Numbered from the stretch's first letter, positions 8,143 to 16,085 are shown. The stretch: DNA of 64,000 nt from Enterococcaceae bacterium (GCA_022649665.1 JALCOL010000012.1:1-64000), one strand, 5' to 3'. Numbers and translations are program-made. The notes: generated by a model from the sequence alone, not told the origin.

Positions 8143-8987
8143 TGATCGAATTTAAAAACTTCAGCTACCAATACCCTTCCGCGGAAGCCCTGAATTTGAA
8201 TAATATTTCATTTACGATCCAAAAAGGCGAGTTTATTGGGATCATTGGGAAAAACGGCAACGGAAAAACGACGCTTTTGAATGCGATCCGCGGCTTTGTT
8301 CCGCACTTTTTCAAAGGAAGATCCTCCGGCACCGCCCGCGTGGCTGGCCGCGACATCGCCACCCCTGCAGAAGCCAAAGAGATCGCGCCAAAGGTCGGCT
8401 TTGTTTTTCAAAACCCATTCAATCAGCTGAGCGGGATCGAGAAAACAGTGTATCACGAAATCGCTTTCGGCTTGGAAAATGCCGGCATCGCACCAGCACT
8501 CATGCGCCAAAAAATCGATCAGGTCCTCGAAGAGCTTGATTTGACCGCGATCAAAGACAAAAATCCGTTTGCGCTTTCCGGCGGTCAATTGCAAAAAGTC
8601 GCGCTTGCTTCCGTCTTGGTCATGGATCCTGCGATCCTGTTGATCGATGAACCGTCTTCGCAGCTAGATCCGCAAGCCCGCGCAGAAATTTTCCAAATCT
8701 TTCAAAGTTTGAAAAAAGCGGGAAAGACGCTGATCGTGATCGATCACGATCTCGAAAAGCTGTCACAGCTTGCGACACGCTTATTCGTCTTGGAAGACGG
8801 CTGCTTGGCAGCGGCTGGGACCCCTGAAGAGATCTTGCGTGCCGACATCGCGGAAAAGTACGGCTTCTCGTTGCCCCAAAGAATCGAGCTTGCTGATTTT
8901 TTGCAAAGTCACTTTCCGCTGGATTCGCTTTCTGCTGAACCCGCTGAAATCGCAAACGTTTTAGATCTGATTCTTAAGGAGCGTTGA
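8130..8987 (+). CDS. ecfA1: ECF transporter ATPase 1
   Basis: A 285-aa ABC ATPase with every motif canonical: Walker A GKNGNGKTT, Q-loop FQNPFNQ, signature LSGGQLQK, Walker B ILLIDEPSS and switch histidine VIDHD. The C-terminal region (after about residue 220) is the extension typical of ECF ATPases. It should form a heterodimer with the next gene product and drive EcfT-S. Ribosome site AGGAAGGGTG. Confidence 0.9.
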   Translation: MENIVIEFKNFSYQYPSAEALNLNNISFTIQKGEFIGIIGKNGNGKTTLLNAIRGFVPHFFKGRSSGTARVAGRDIATPAEAKEIAPKVGFVFQNPFNQLSGIEKTVYHEIAFGLENAGIAPALMRQKIDQVLEELDLTAIKDKNPFALSGGQLQKVALASVLVMDPAILLIDEPSSQLDPQARAEIFQIFQSLKKAGKTLIVIDHDLEKLSQLATRLFVLEDGCLAAAGTPEEILRADIAEKYGFSLPQRIELADFLQSHFPLDSLSAEPAEIANVLDLILKER

Positions 8988-8989
8988 AA

Positions 8990-9820
8990 ATGAATATCCC
9001 TGCAATACAAGTCAAAGATCTTTCTTTTCGATACCCGCAGGAGCCGAAAAACGTTTTGAGCCAGCTGGATCTCGCTTTCAGCCGCGGCGAACGCGTGGCG
9101 ATCGTGGGGAAAAATGGCGCAGGCAAAACGACTTTGGCAAAAATGATCAGCGGATTGCTGAAGCCGATGACCGGACAAGTTTTGCTGGAAGGCACGCCGC
9201 TGCGTTATAAACGCCATGAAGCCCTTCCGCATCCGTTCAAAGTTTGCTATATTTTTCAAAATCCTGATGATCAGATCTTTCAATCGACCGTCGAGCGCGA
9301 GATCTGCTATCCGGAAAAAAAGCTCACCGACAAAAAACATTTCAGCGAGATCGTGCATTTATGCGGCTTGGAGGCGCAGCTGGAAACCCATCCGTATAAT
9401 CTGCCCTGGTCGCAAAGAAAATTTGTCACGATCGCGAGCATCTTGATGCAGCGGCCTGATTGCATCATTTTAGACGAACCGACGGCCGGCCAAGATCATC
9501 AAGGCTTGCTGCGCTTGGAAACTATTTTGGAATACTTGAAGCAAAACGGCACGACGGTCTTGATGATCTCGCATGACGTTGAGTTTGTTGCTAAAAACTT
9601 TGCACGGGTCATCGCCTTGGCAGACTCAACAGTCTTAGCCAACTGCTCCGTCCAAGAATTTTTTTATGATTTCCCGCTCGTTGACCGCGCCCATTTACTG
9701 CCGCCATTTGTCCCGCAGCTGATAAAAGATTCAGGCGCAAAAATGCCGCGGCTTTTGACCCTCGGCGAGCTGACGGCATATTTAGAAGCAAACACGGCAA
9801 ATCCTCAGGCAACGATATAG
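8990..9820 (+). CDS. ecfA2: ECF transporter ATPase 2 with degenerate signature motif
   Basis: A 276-aa ABC ATPase: Walker A GKNGAGKTT, Q-loop FQNPDDQIFQ, Walker B CIILDEPTA, switch histidine MISHD. The signature loop is NLPWSQRKF instead of LSGGQ, so the composite ATP site completed by this loop may be weakened and the heterodimer asymmetric. The ATG eight bases after AAGGAG is the start; an in-frame TTG six bases earlier is too close to the ribosome site. Its last 16 bp overlap the converging small gene. Confidence 0.85.
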   Translation: MNIPAIQVKDLSFRYPQEPKNVLSQLDLAFSRGERVAIVGKNGAGKTTLAKMISGLLKPMTGQVLLEGTPLRYKRHEALPHPFKVCYIFQNPDDQIFQSTVEREICYPEKKLTDKKHFSEIVHLCGLEAQLETHPYNLPWSQRKFVTIASILMQRPDCIILDEPTAGQDHQGLLRLETILEYLKQNGTTVLMISHDVEFVAKNFARVIALADSTVLANCSVQEFFYDFPLVDRAHLLPPFVPQLIKDSGAKMPRLLTLGELTAYLEANTANPQATI

Positions 9821-10074
9821 CAATAATCAACGATCCACTTCGGATGATCTTTCAAAATGAACCAATCGAGGCGGGTCGCCGGATTCTGCCCGTCCAAGCC
9901 GCGACCGTAAAGTGCGATCCCGCCGTGGAAATAGTCATTACTGGAATGGACGAGATAGCTGCGCGCGACTAACGGATAATTTTGATACTTGAATGAATCG
10001 TTCGAAAAAACGATTACCGCTTCTTTCCACTGTTCAGGATGCTCTTTTAATTCTTCAAAGGCGATCTTTTTCAT
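9805..10074 (-). CDS. Conserved-looking hypothetical protein, 89 aa
   Basis: A soluble 89-aa protein (MKKIAFEELKEHPEQWKEA...) rich in aromatics in its second half (LDWFILKDHPKWIVDYCYIVA). A strong ribosome site (GGAGGGGG, then seven bases) supports it as real, although it converges on ecfA2 and overlaps its end by 16 bp. No signal peptide or membrane helix. No family recognised. Confidence 0.65.
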   Translation of the reverse strand: MKKIAFEELKEHPEQWKEAVIVFSNDSFKYQNYPLVARSYLVHSSNDYFHGGIALYGRGLDGQNPATRLDWFILKDHPKWIVDYCYIVA

Positions 10075-10231
10075 CTGGATGCCCCCTCCTTTCTTTCATT
10101 TTACGCCAACTTGCGCAAATAATCCGCCTTTCTGCCGATTGTCGGCGAGCGTTTTTTAAATTATACTCTTGGTAAGAAGAAAAAGGAGGAAGTTTGAACG
10201 CGGATGATTTGGCTGTTCAAACTATATTCAA

Positions 10232-10840
10232 ATGCAAAATAAAGGCTTTCACCGCTACATACACTATATCCCGATCATTGGACTCGCTCTTTTGGTGATC
10301 ATCGCTGTTTATGCCCGGTCACAAGGAATTTTTAACAGTGTCGATACCTTGCGGCAATTTATCAAACATTTCGGTGATGCCGCCGTTTTGATTTTTGTTT
10401 TGATCCAAGTCATTACGCCGATCATTCCGATCCTGCCCGGCGGTATCGCGGTCGTCGTCGGGATGCTGATGTTCGGTAATTTTCCCGGGATGCTCTACAG
10501 TTATCTTGGGCTTGTCGCAGGCGAGATCCTGCTCTTTCTGCTCGTCCAGCGATACGGAAAATCGTTCGCTCGTTTTATTTTATCAGAAAAAAATTATGAA
10601 AAATTTGAAGCAATGCTGGCACGCCACACCAACGGCATCCGCAATCTCTTGGTTGCTTCTTTCATCCTGCCGTTTTTGCCGGACGATATCGTCTGTTTGG
10701 TAGCCGGCATGAGCAAGATGTCTTTGCGGCAATATACGCTGATCGTGCTGCTGCTTAAGCCTTGGTCGATCGCGACTTACGGCTATTTGATGATCTATTT
10801 CGTCGATAAGGCAAGCCACTTGATGCTGCCGTTTTTGTGA
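10232..10840 (+). CDS. VTT-domain (TVP38/TMEM64, DedA-like) membrane protein
   Basis: A 202-aa membrane protein with a VTT domain: re-entrant segment around QVITPIIPILPGGIAVVVGMLMFG and the conserved FILPFLPDDIVCLVAGM stretch, both typical of TVP38/TMEM64 proteins, which are linked to lipid scrambling. The ATG has no close ribosome site. A strong AGGAGG lies 40 bp upstream in front of a possible 12-codon leader (ATG at 10204) whose stop overlaps this start, so expression may depend on translational coupling. Confidence 0.8.
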   Translation: MQNKGFHRYIHYIPIIGLALLVIIAVYARSQGIFNSVDTLRQFIKHFGDAAVLIFVLIQVITPIIPILPGGIAVVVGMLMFGNFPGMLYSYLGLVAGEILLFLLVQRYGKSFARFILSEKNYEKFEAMLARHTNGIRNLLVASFILPFLPDDIVCLVAGMSKMSLRQYTLIVLLLKPWSIATYGYLMIYFVDKASHLMLPFL

Positions 10841-10847
10841 GGACTAA

Positions 10848-11585
10848 ATGATGAAAAACCATAGAAAAGGTTTATTGATCGTTCTGGTCCTTATCATTTG
10901 TGTCGGATTCTTTGGCATTTCTTGGCTGAAGAATCGTGCTTACCAACCTTCGACACAAGCTGAGAGAATCGGAACAACAGCTAAGTCGCAAAATGAGGCT
11001 TACGTTTTCCCGGCGGCAAACGCTGTGAAAGGCACCCTGATCTTTTATCCTGGAGCCTTTGTCGAACCGCTCAGTTACAGCATCTGGGCCAAAGAAGTCG
11101 CAAAAGCCGGCTGGTGCGTTTACTTATTGAAAGTCCCTTTTGATCTGGCGGTCCTCGCGCCGAAGCAAGGCGAAAAAATCTTGAAAGATGATCCCAAAGC
11201 GCCCATTTATCTTGGCGGACATTCGCTGGGAGGCGTCATAGCAAGCCGTCTAGCGCACCAGCATCCCCGTGAAGTCGCCGGCGTGATTTTTTTGGCAAGC
11301 TATCCTGATGAAAAAGGGAAGCTGAAAAATACCGCCGCCCTTTCGATCACCGCTGAAAACGACCAAGTGCTCGATCAAAAGAGTTATCAAAAAAATAAAA
11401 AATATTTGCCAAAGAATACGACCTTTGAAAATATCGCCGGCGGAAACCACGCAGGCTTCGGCAGTTACGGCGACCAAAAAGGCGATGGAAACGCCTCGAT
11501 CTCAAATACGGTGCAGCAAAAAGAAGTCGCGCGCATGATCATTCAGTGGCTGGAACATTCATCCGAGAAAGGAGGAGCGCAATGA
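10848..11585 (+). CDS. Membrane-anchored alpha/beta hydrolase
   Basis: A 245-aa protein with an N-terminal uncleaved anchor (residues about 8-26) and an alpha/beta-hydrolase fold of the Abhydrolase_5 type: nucleophile elbow GGHSLGG, a likely acid in AENDQVLD and histidine in GGNHAGFG. The catalytic domain is predicted outside the membrane. It follows the VTT gene by seven bases and overlaps the glycosylase gene (ATGA). Substrate unknown; a carboxylesterase role is a family-level guess. Confidence 0.8.
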   Translation: MMKNHRKGLLIVLVLIICVGFFGISWLKNRAYQPSTQAERIGTTAKSQNEAYVFPAANAVKGTLIFYPGAFVEPLSYSIWAKEVAKAGWCVYLLKVPFDLAVLAPKQGEKILKDDPKAPIYLGGHSLGGVIASRLAHQHPREVAGVIFLASYPDEKGKLKNTAALSITAENDQVLDQKSYQKNKKYLPKNTTFENIAGGNHAGFGSYGDQKGDGNASISNTVQQKEVARMIIQWLEHSSEKGGAQ

Positions 11586-12058
11586 AAAAGGGGTTGGCAC
11601 CAGTTTATAACGCACAGACTAAAATCTTGATCCTCGGTTCAGCCCCCAGCGAAAAATCACTCATGCGCCAGCAGTATTACGGCAACAAAAGCAATCGCTT
11701 CTGGTCGATTTTATTCGACTGCCTTCAAGTCGCTGACCCCGAAGATTACCAAAAGCGCTTAGCGATCCTGCTCGCACACCGGATCGGTCTGTGGGATGTC
11801 TATCATACTTTTGAACGCAGCGGCAGCATGGACCACCAGTACGGAACAGTCGAACGAAACGATTTTTCAGCGTTCTTACAAGCCGCTCCAATCGAAACGG
11901 TGATCGCTAACGGCAAAAAAGCTTTTCAAGAAGCACAAAAAATTCCCGAGCTTTCAAATTATCCATTGATTTCGTGTTTATCGACCAGCGGCGCGAACAA
12001 CGCCAAAACAAAAGAACGTCTCTCTCAGTGGAAAAGAGTCTTCAATGAATTGACCTGA
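11582..12058 (+). CDS. DNA-deoxyinosine (hypoxanthine-DNA) glycosylase-like, UDG superfamily
   Basis: A 158-aa soluble protein of the uracil-DNA glycosylase superfamily: motif I-like LGSAPSEKSLMRQQYYGNKSNRFW near the N-terminus, GLWDVYHTFERSGSMD in the middle, and a C-terminal CLSTSGANN segment in place of the usual HPS-type motif. This matches the small hypoxanthine-DNA glycosylase family that removes deaminated adenine. The true start is the ATG after AAAGGAGG, overlapping the hydrolase stop. Confidence 0.75.
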   Translation: MKKGLAPVYNAQTKILILGSAPSEKSLMRQQYYGNKSNRFWSILFDCLQVADPEDYQKRLAILLAHRIGLWDVYHTFERSGSMDHQYGTVERNDFSAFLQAAPIETVIANGKKAFQEAQKIPELSNYPLISCLSTSGANNAKTKERLSQWKRVFNELT

Positions 12059-12060
12059 TG

Positions 12061-12172
12061 ATCCAAAAGAGGCTGAGACAAAAGCGCCCAGCTTCAAGAA
12101 ATAAGAAGAAAAATCTAAAGAAGCTGCTTTTGAAACACCGTTTGTTCGGAAACAGTATCGAATACATTTTCA
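12061..12172. repeat. Dispersed intergenic repeat, copy 1
   Basis: The segment from GAGGCTGAGACAAAAG through CAGCTTCAAGAAATAAG matches the reverse complement of 25900-25958 almost base for base over about 40 bp. Its second half (AAGAAGCTGCTTTTGA) resembles the arm of the hairpin at 15601-15653. No ORF; a family of hairpin-forming elements located just downstream of genes. Confidence 0.6.
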
Positions 12173-12198
12173 GAACAGTTGGGAAAGTTCTCCTTCTT

Positions 12199-12603
12199 TT
12201 ATTGCTTCTTCAGATATTCACGTGCAAATTGGATCCCGGCAAAAGCTAAGGCCGCTCCGAGTCCGGTATAGAAGATACCGATACAATTTTCCGGCATCCA
12301 GGAAAATGTCCGGATCAGCATGCCGAAAGTCATCATCAACAGCATTATCAAAAAAGACTTGCGGTCAAAAAACTTCCAAAAATACTGTTTTTCTTCGGTT
12401 GATTGTTTGATGCGGCGCGAATGTTTTACCAGCAGATTGCGAAAGATTTTAAACCAAAAAACCGTAAATACAGCCAATGAAATCCCTAGATTCAACATGC
12501 TGAGGTAGGGCAAGTAGGCCAAAATGCCGATCCGCAAAATATTAACGCCCGCGGCCAGCCAAACCGCTCCCGCGATCAGCAACAATTTTTTACTTTTTAC
12601 CAC
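12199..12603 (-). CDS. Small four-helix membrane protein, TetR-controlled
   Basis: A 134-aa protein with four membrane helices (about 4-24, 27-50, 82-102, 108-126). A GTG start six to seven bases after AGAAGGA is preferred; the longer frame from 12636 reads through the operator. Its promoter region carries a 15-bp palindrome identical to that upstream of the tetR gene, so it is very likely the regulator's target. No family recognised. Confidence 0.65.
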   Translation of the reverse strand: MVKSKKLLLIAGAVWLAAGVNILRIGILAYLPYLSMLNLGISLAVFTVFWFKIFRNLLVKHSRRIKQSTEEKQYFWKFFDRKSFLIMLLMMTFGMLIRTFSWMPENCIGIFYTGLGAALAFAGIQFAREYLKKQ

Positions 12604-12628
12604 TATAGATCCTTCTTTCCAGATTAAT

Positions 12629-12643
12629 ATGAACAATGTTCAT
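12629..12643. promoter_or_regulatory. TetR operator, target copy
   Basis: ATGAACAATGTTCAT, a perfect palindrome around one central base, upstream of the four-helix membrane protein. The flanks (AT before, TTTG after) are also identical to the second copy at 13252-13266. Confidence 0.8.
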
Positions 12644-12644
12644 T

Positions 12645-12677
12645 TTGATGAAAAAATGATCCCGCTTTTACGCGGGA
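12645..12677 (-). terminator. Terminator of the tetR gene
   Basis: TCCCGC (12660-12665) pairs with GCGGGA (12672-12677). On the minus strand a T-run follows. Confidence 0.75.
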
Positions 12678-12678
12678 G

Positions 12679-13236
12679 TCAATAGATACATTGAGAGATC
12701 ATCTGCAGAAGTGCCTGACAATCTTCTTTCTTTTGCACAAGAAGTGCGATCAAAAGTGTAAAAACATACTCTGCGAAGACCTCTTTGGATAACTCTTGTT
12801 GAAATGCGCCAGCACGGACGTTGGGATCTTTTTCCAGCACGCTGACCATGCGCGCTTTCAACCTTTCAAAATATTGATTCATTGCAGCTTTTCCCTTTTC
12901 TTTATCATCCGCCGCAAAATCAAGCGAATGAAGCGAAAAAAAGCCGGGATACTTCTCTTCCCCTTTTTTGATCGCATCAAACATCTCACTGATAAATTTC
13001 GTGAAATCATCGACTGAACTGAGCCGGGCGAGCGGTTGGAAGATTTCTTCCCAAATACTGCCGATCGTTGCACTCAAAAGATCGGCTTTGGAAGGGAAAT
13101 AATTATAAAGCGAGCCGACCGCTACTCCGACGGCCGCAGCCGTTTGACGCATACTAAAAGAAGCAACACCCTTTTCAAGAATGATCTTACGGCTGGCAGC
13201 TAATATTTCTTCTTGCGAAGTGGCGATTTTATTCAT
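12679..13236 (-). CDS. TetR/AcrR-family repressor
   Basis: A 185-aa TetR protein: N-terminal helix-turn-helix (FSMRQTAAAVGVAVGSLYNYFPSK, residues about 25-48) and an all-helical ligand domain. Start at the ATG behind TAGGAGAG. The same palindrome lies in its own promoter and in front of the next gene downstream, so it probably represses both. The inducer cannot be read from the sequence. Confidence 0.9.
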   Translation of the reverse strand: MNKIATSQEEILAASRKIILEKGVASFSMRQTAAAVGVAVGSLYNYFPSKADLLSATIGSIWEEIFQPLARLSSVDDFTKFISEMFDAIKKGEEKYPGFFSLHSLDFAADDKEKGKAAMNQYFERLKARMVSVLEKDPNVRAGAFQQELSKEVFAEYVFTLLIALLVQKKEDCQALLQMISQCIY

Positions 13237-13251
13237 AAGATTCTCTCCTAT

Positions 13252-13266
13252 ATGAACAATGTTCAT
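13252..13266. promoter_or_regulatory. TetR operator, autoregulatory copy
   Basis: ATGAACAATGTTCAT, 15 bp upstream of the tetR start; identical to 12629-12643 including flanking bases. Confidence 0.8.
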
Positions 13267-13309
13267 TTTGCATGATAGACTTCGACAGAACAATTGTCAA
13301 TGAAAAAAA

Positions 13310-13711
13310 TCATTTCGCTTTTACATATTCAGTCGCTTCCGTCAACCCAAGCAGACCGGCTTTAGCTTCCATATGGTAGCGCATTCTATCGTTTGAGATT
13401 TTTTCAAAATAATACTTTGTCCCGGAACTGTCTTTGAGCTCAAGTGTTTCATTGTCGCCGGCCGGTTTCTGCAAAACAAGTGAAACCGTCTTTTCATCAT
13501 TTCGTTTGAACGTGAGTGTATCTCTTTTGACATCCGAAATTTTGAGGACCTCTTCTTTTTGGCTGATCCCGCCGTTTTTTTCGACCCACGTTCCCTTCAA
13601 CCAGTCGAGCGTGTTGTCCGCATTGCGATTTTTCACAAAGAACGCGCCGCCGATCATCACGACGAACAGCAACGCACCGCAAAGCCAAACCCATTGTTTT
13701 CTGTTTTTCAT
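13310..13711 (-). CDS. Secreted or membrane-anchored hypothetical protein
   Basis: A 133-aa protein with an N-terminal hydrophobic segment (about 7-26, no lipobox) and an extracytoplasmic domain beginning DWLKGTWVEKNGG. The alternating short strands (KISDVKRDTLTF, TVSLVLQK, TKYYFEKIS) suggest a small lipocalin- or META-like beta barrel. Good GAGGAG ribosome site. No family recognised with confidence. Confidence 0.65.
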   Translation of the reverse strand: MKNRKQWVWLCGALLFVVMIGGAFFVKNRNADNTLDWLKGTWVEKNGGISQKEEVLKISDVKRDTLTFKRNDEKTVSLVLQKPAGDNETLELKDSSGTKYYFEKISNDRMRYHMEAKAGLLGLTEATEYVKAK

Positions 13712-13817
13712 TTAAATCACTCCTCTGTGCCGATTTTACCAAAACAACGAAAAAAATAACAGTATTTCTTTCTTTTTCTCGGCGTGCTACACTGAAAAAA
13801 AGAAGAGAGGGATTCTG

Positions 13818-14738
13818 ATGAAAATCAGCCAAACAACATTGCCGTCGACCGATCAAGTCCATCAGCTGCACCTTACGCTTTGGCAACCGGAAAAAGAGAT
13901 CCGCGGGACTGTCCAGCTGATCCATGGCATGGTCGAGCACATCAGCCGTTATCAGGAGTTTGCCGAAATGTTGGCCCTGAACGGCTTCTTTGTAATCGGT
14001 CATGATCAGATCGGTCACGGCGAATCGATTCTTTCGGCAGAAGACTTCGGCCATTTTCCCGCAAATGGCAGGAATGTTTTAGTAGCGGATGTTGAAAAAG
14101 TCCGCTGCTATGCACAAGAAACAGTCTCAAGCCGCCGGTATTTTCTTCTCGGCCACTCGCTGGGCTCGCTTATTCTGCGAAATTATTTGTTCGAATATCC
14201 AAATATCCCGCTCACTGGGGCGATCATTATGGGAACGGCGTATGCGCCGAGCGTTAAAATGAACAGCGCACTTTTTCTGGCCAATCTGATCAAAAAATTC
14301 CGCGGCGAAAATTACCGCTCCAAACTTTTGGAAAATTTGGCCCTTGGTCAAAATAATCGCGCATTTGAACCCGCGCGAACCGAAAAAGATTGGCTGACAC
14401 GCGATCAAAAGATCGTTGACGCCTATCTCAATGATCCATTGATCCGTGATATTTTCACGGTACAAGCTTATCATGAGTTGTTTGTTTTGACGAAACGCGC
14501 CAGTGATCAAAAACTCTTGGCAAAGATCGATCCGGCACTGCCTCTTTTGCTGATCTCGGGAGCTGAAGATCCGGTCGGCAATTTCGGCAAAGATGTCAAA
14601 AAATTGGCAGCGCTCCATAAAAAAGCTGATCTCGAACTTTTACCAGCGAATCGCCATGAAGTCCTGAACGAGATCGACCGCAAAGAAACTTACCAAAAAC
14701 TGCTGACGTGGATGATGCAGCAAACGGTGCGTACTTAA
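13818..14738 (+). CDS. Alpha/beta hydrolase (serine aminopeptidase S33 / monoglyceride-lipase type)
   Basis: A 306-aa cytoplasmic alpha/beta hydrolase of the Hydrolase_4 type: HGMVEH oxyanion region, nucleophile LLGHSLGS, acid in SGAEDPVG and histidine in NRHEVLNE, with a helical lid between. Relatives are lysophospholipases or monoacylglycerol lipases. Single gene with an AGAGAGGG ribosome site, divergent from the secreted protein gene. Confidence 0.85.
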   Translation: MKISQTTLPSTDQVHQLHLTLWQPEKEIRGTVQLIHGMVEHISRYQEFAEMLALNGFFVIGHDQIGHGESILSAEDFGHFPANGRNVLVADVEKVRCYAQETVSSRRYFLLGHSLGSLILRNYLFEYPNIPLTGAIIMGTAYAPSVKMNSALFLANLIKKFRGENYRSKLLENLALGQNNRAFEPARTEKDWLTRDQKIVDAYLNDPLIRDIFTVQAYHELFVLTKRASDQKLLAKIDPALPLLLISGAEDPVGNFGKDVKKLAALHKKADLELLPANRHEVLNEIDRKETYQKLLTWMMQQTVRT

Positions 14739-14776
14739 CGCAGGCTCAGAAAATTTCCTAAATGATTGATCACCGC

Positions 14777-14805
14777 TTGACCTTGACGCGACGTCAACCT
14801 ATAGA
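14777..14805 (+). promoter_or_regulatory. MerR-type autoregulated promoter
   Basis: TTGACC (14777-14782) and TATAGA (14800-14805) are 17 bp apart. A palindrome TTGAC-GCGAC-GTCAA (14783-14797) fills the spacer, the usual place for MerR-family operators. Confidence 0.6.
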
Positions 14806-14828
14806 ATGATTTTGTGAGGTGAACGACC

Positions 14829-15593
14829 ATGGAGTATCAGATCCAGCAACTGGCGAAACTCGCCGGTGTGAGTTCCAGAACATTGCGTTATTATGATGAG
14901 ATCGATCTTTTGCCGCCGCATCGCGTGTCAGCAGCCGGCTACCGGATCTACAGTACTATCGAAGTCGACCGGCTGCAGCAGATCTTGTCTTACCGCGCGC
15001 TTGGCATTCCGCTGGCTGAGATCAAAAAAATCATGGAAGATCCCCGCTATCACGCGGCGGACGTTTTGAAGCGGCAGCTTGCACATGTGGAAAACGAGCT
15101 TGCTCAGCTGGAAATGCAAAAAAAACATTTGAAAAAAACGCTCGCCTACTATAAAGGAGAGGTCCAAATGAACGATCAAGAAAAATTTGAAACTTGGAAG
15201 CAGCAGCAACTCAGCAAAAATGAAAAGCTGTATGGTAAAGAAATCCGCAAGCACTACGGCGACGAACAAGCAAATCGCGCTCAGCAGCATTGGGGAAAGC
15301 TGAGCGCCGCACAATATCAAGCGATGCAAGCGGCCGAAAGTGAACTGCTCGATGCACTCGATAAACTGCTGGCAAAAGAAGTCGAGCTGCCTTCACCGCT
15401 CGCAGAAAAAGCATTTCAAGCGCATCGGCGCTGGCTGATGCTCGCTGCTCCTGATTACACACCTGCATATCACCGGGCATTAGCTCAAATGTATGCCGCT
15501 GATGAACGCTTCGCTGCGTATTATAATCAAAAAACCGAAAAATATTCCGTCGAACTGCTGCAAAAAATCATCGAGTATTACACAACGCACTAA
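14829..15593 (+). CDS. MerR-family regulator with TipAS antibiotic-recognition domain
   Basis: A 254-aa protein: MerR winged helix (residues 1-70, SSRTLRYYDEIDLLPPHRV), a dimerising coiled coil (about 78-110), and a C-terminal TipAS domain (about 135-250, with the EVELPSPLAEKAFQAHRRWL segment). TipA-type proteins trap thiopeptides or other amphipathic drugs and activate efflux genes. A divergently oriented target is absent; the Gdx exporter converges on it. Confidence 0.9.
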   Translation: MEYQIQQLAKLAGVSSRTLRYYDEIDLLPPHRVSAAGYRIYSTIEVDRLQQILSYRALGIPLAEIKKIMEDPRYHAADVLKRQLAHVENELAQLEMQKKHLKKTLAYYKGEVQMNDQEKFETWKQQQLSKNEKLYGKEIRKHYGDEQANRAQQHWGKLSAAQYQAMQAAESELLDALDKLLAKEVELPSPLAEKAFQAHRRWLMLAAPDYTPAYHRALAQMYAADERFAAYYNQKTEKYSVELLQKIIEYYTTH

Positions 15594-15600
15594 TCTAAGA

Positions 15601-15660
15601 AAGCTGCTTTTGAGAATGCTGTTTCTGAATAAACGGCGTTCCAAAAGCAGCTTCTTTTGT
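15601..15660. terminator. Bidirectional terminator hairpin
   Basis: AAGCTGCTTTTG (15601-15612) pairs with CAAAAGCAGCTT (15642-15653); inner bases GAATGC and GCGTTC extend the stem. A T-rich tail follows on the plus side. It lies between convergent genes and its arm resembles the repeat at 12061-12172. Confidence 0.75.
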
Positions 15661-15975
15661 TCAAGAAGTAACTTTGATCCCGATCAGGCCGATCACGAGC
15701 ATCACGATAAACATCCAGGTAACCGGCGCGATTTTGTCATGAAACAGGATCACGCCGGCGATGATCGAACCAACGGCACCGATCCCGGTCCAAACCGGAT
15801 AAGATAAACTGAGCGGCAAATGCTTCGTCGCCAGCGCTAAGAAAACAAAACTAAAAACCAATCCGACGATCGTGATCCCTGTGTAAAACAAGTTGGTAAA
15901 GCCGTGGCTGAACTTCATCGCGACCGCCCAAACAATTTCCAAAATTCCGGCGATTCCTAAATAGATCCAAGACAT
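15661..15975 (-). CDS. gdx: SMR-family guanidinium exporter (Gdx/SugE)
   Basis: A 104-aa four-helix SMR protein with the central E13 and W16 (LEIVWAVAMKFSHGF). The SYPVWTGIGAVGS loop places it with Gdx/SugE guanidinium/H+ antiporters rather than EmrE. AAGGAGG ribosome site. The 5' leader carries a structured attenuator-like element, which is characteristic of guanidine-controlled gdx genes. Confidence 0.85.
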   Translation of the reverse strand: MSWIYLGIAGILEIVWAVAMKFSHGFTNLFYTGITIVGLVFSFVFLALATKHLPLSLSYPVWTGIGAVGSIIAGVILFHDKIAPVTWMFIVMLVIGLIGIKVTS

Positions 15976-15988
15976 CTTTTTTCCTCCT

Positions 15989-16085
15989 TAAAATAAAAAA
16001 TGGACAAGCCGCGACTTCTTCTTTGACCTAACGAAGTCGTTGTTTGTCCGTACCCGGTGGTACTTTTGTATATTATCTCTACATA
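15989..16085 (-). promoter_or_regulatory. Structured 5' leader of gdx, possible guanidine riboswitch or attenuator
   Basis: On the minus strand: hairpin GTACC-ACCG-GGTAC (16050-16063), then a long stem made of GGACAA/TTGTCC (16044-16049 with 16002-16007) and CGACTTC/GAAGTCG (16033-16039 with 16012-16018), followed at once by a T-run and then the ribosome site. This is the geometry of a transcription attenuator. It does not match the guanidine-I, -II or -III consensus as I know them; a class IV (mepA-type) or unrelated element remains possible. Confidence 0.5.

Noticed and set aside
16002-16063. CCGTACCCGGT on the plus strand resembling the guanidine-III riboswitch core
   Set aside because: It is on the strand opposite to gdx, the rest of the pseudoknot is absent, and the downstream plus-strand gene is a DNA glycosylase. 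The minus-strand leader is the better candidate.
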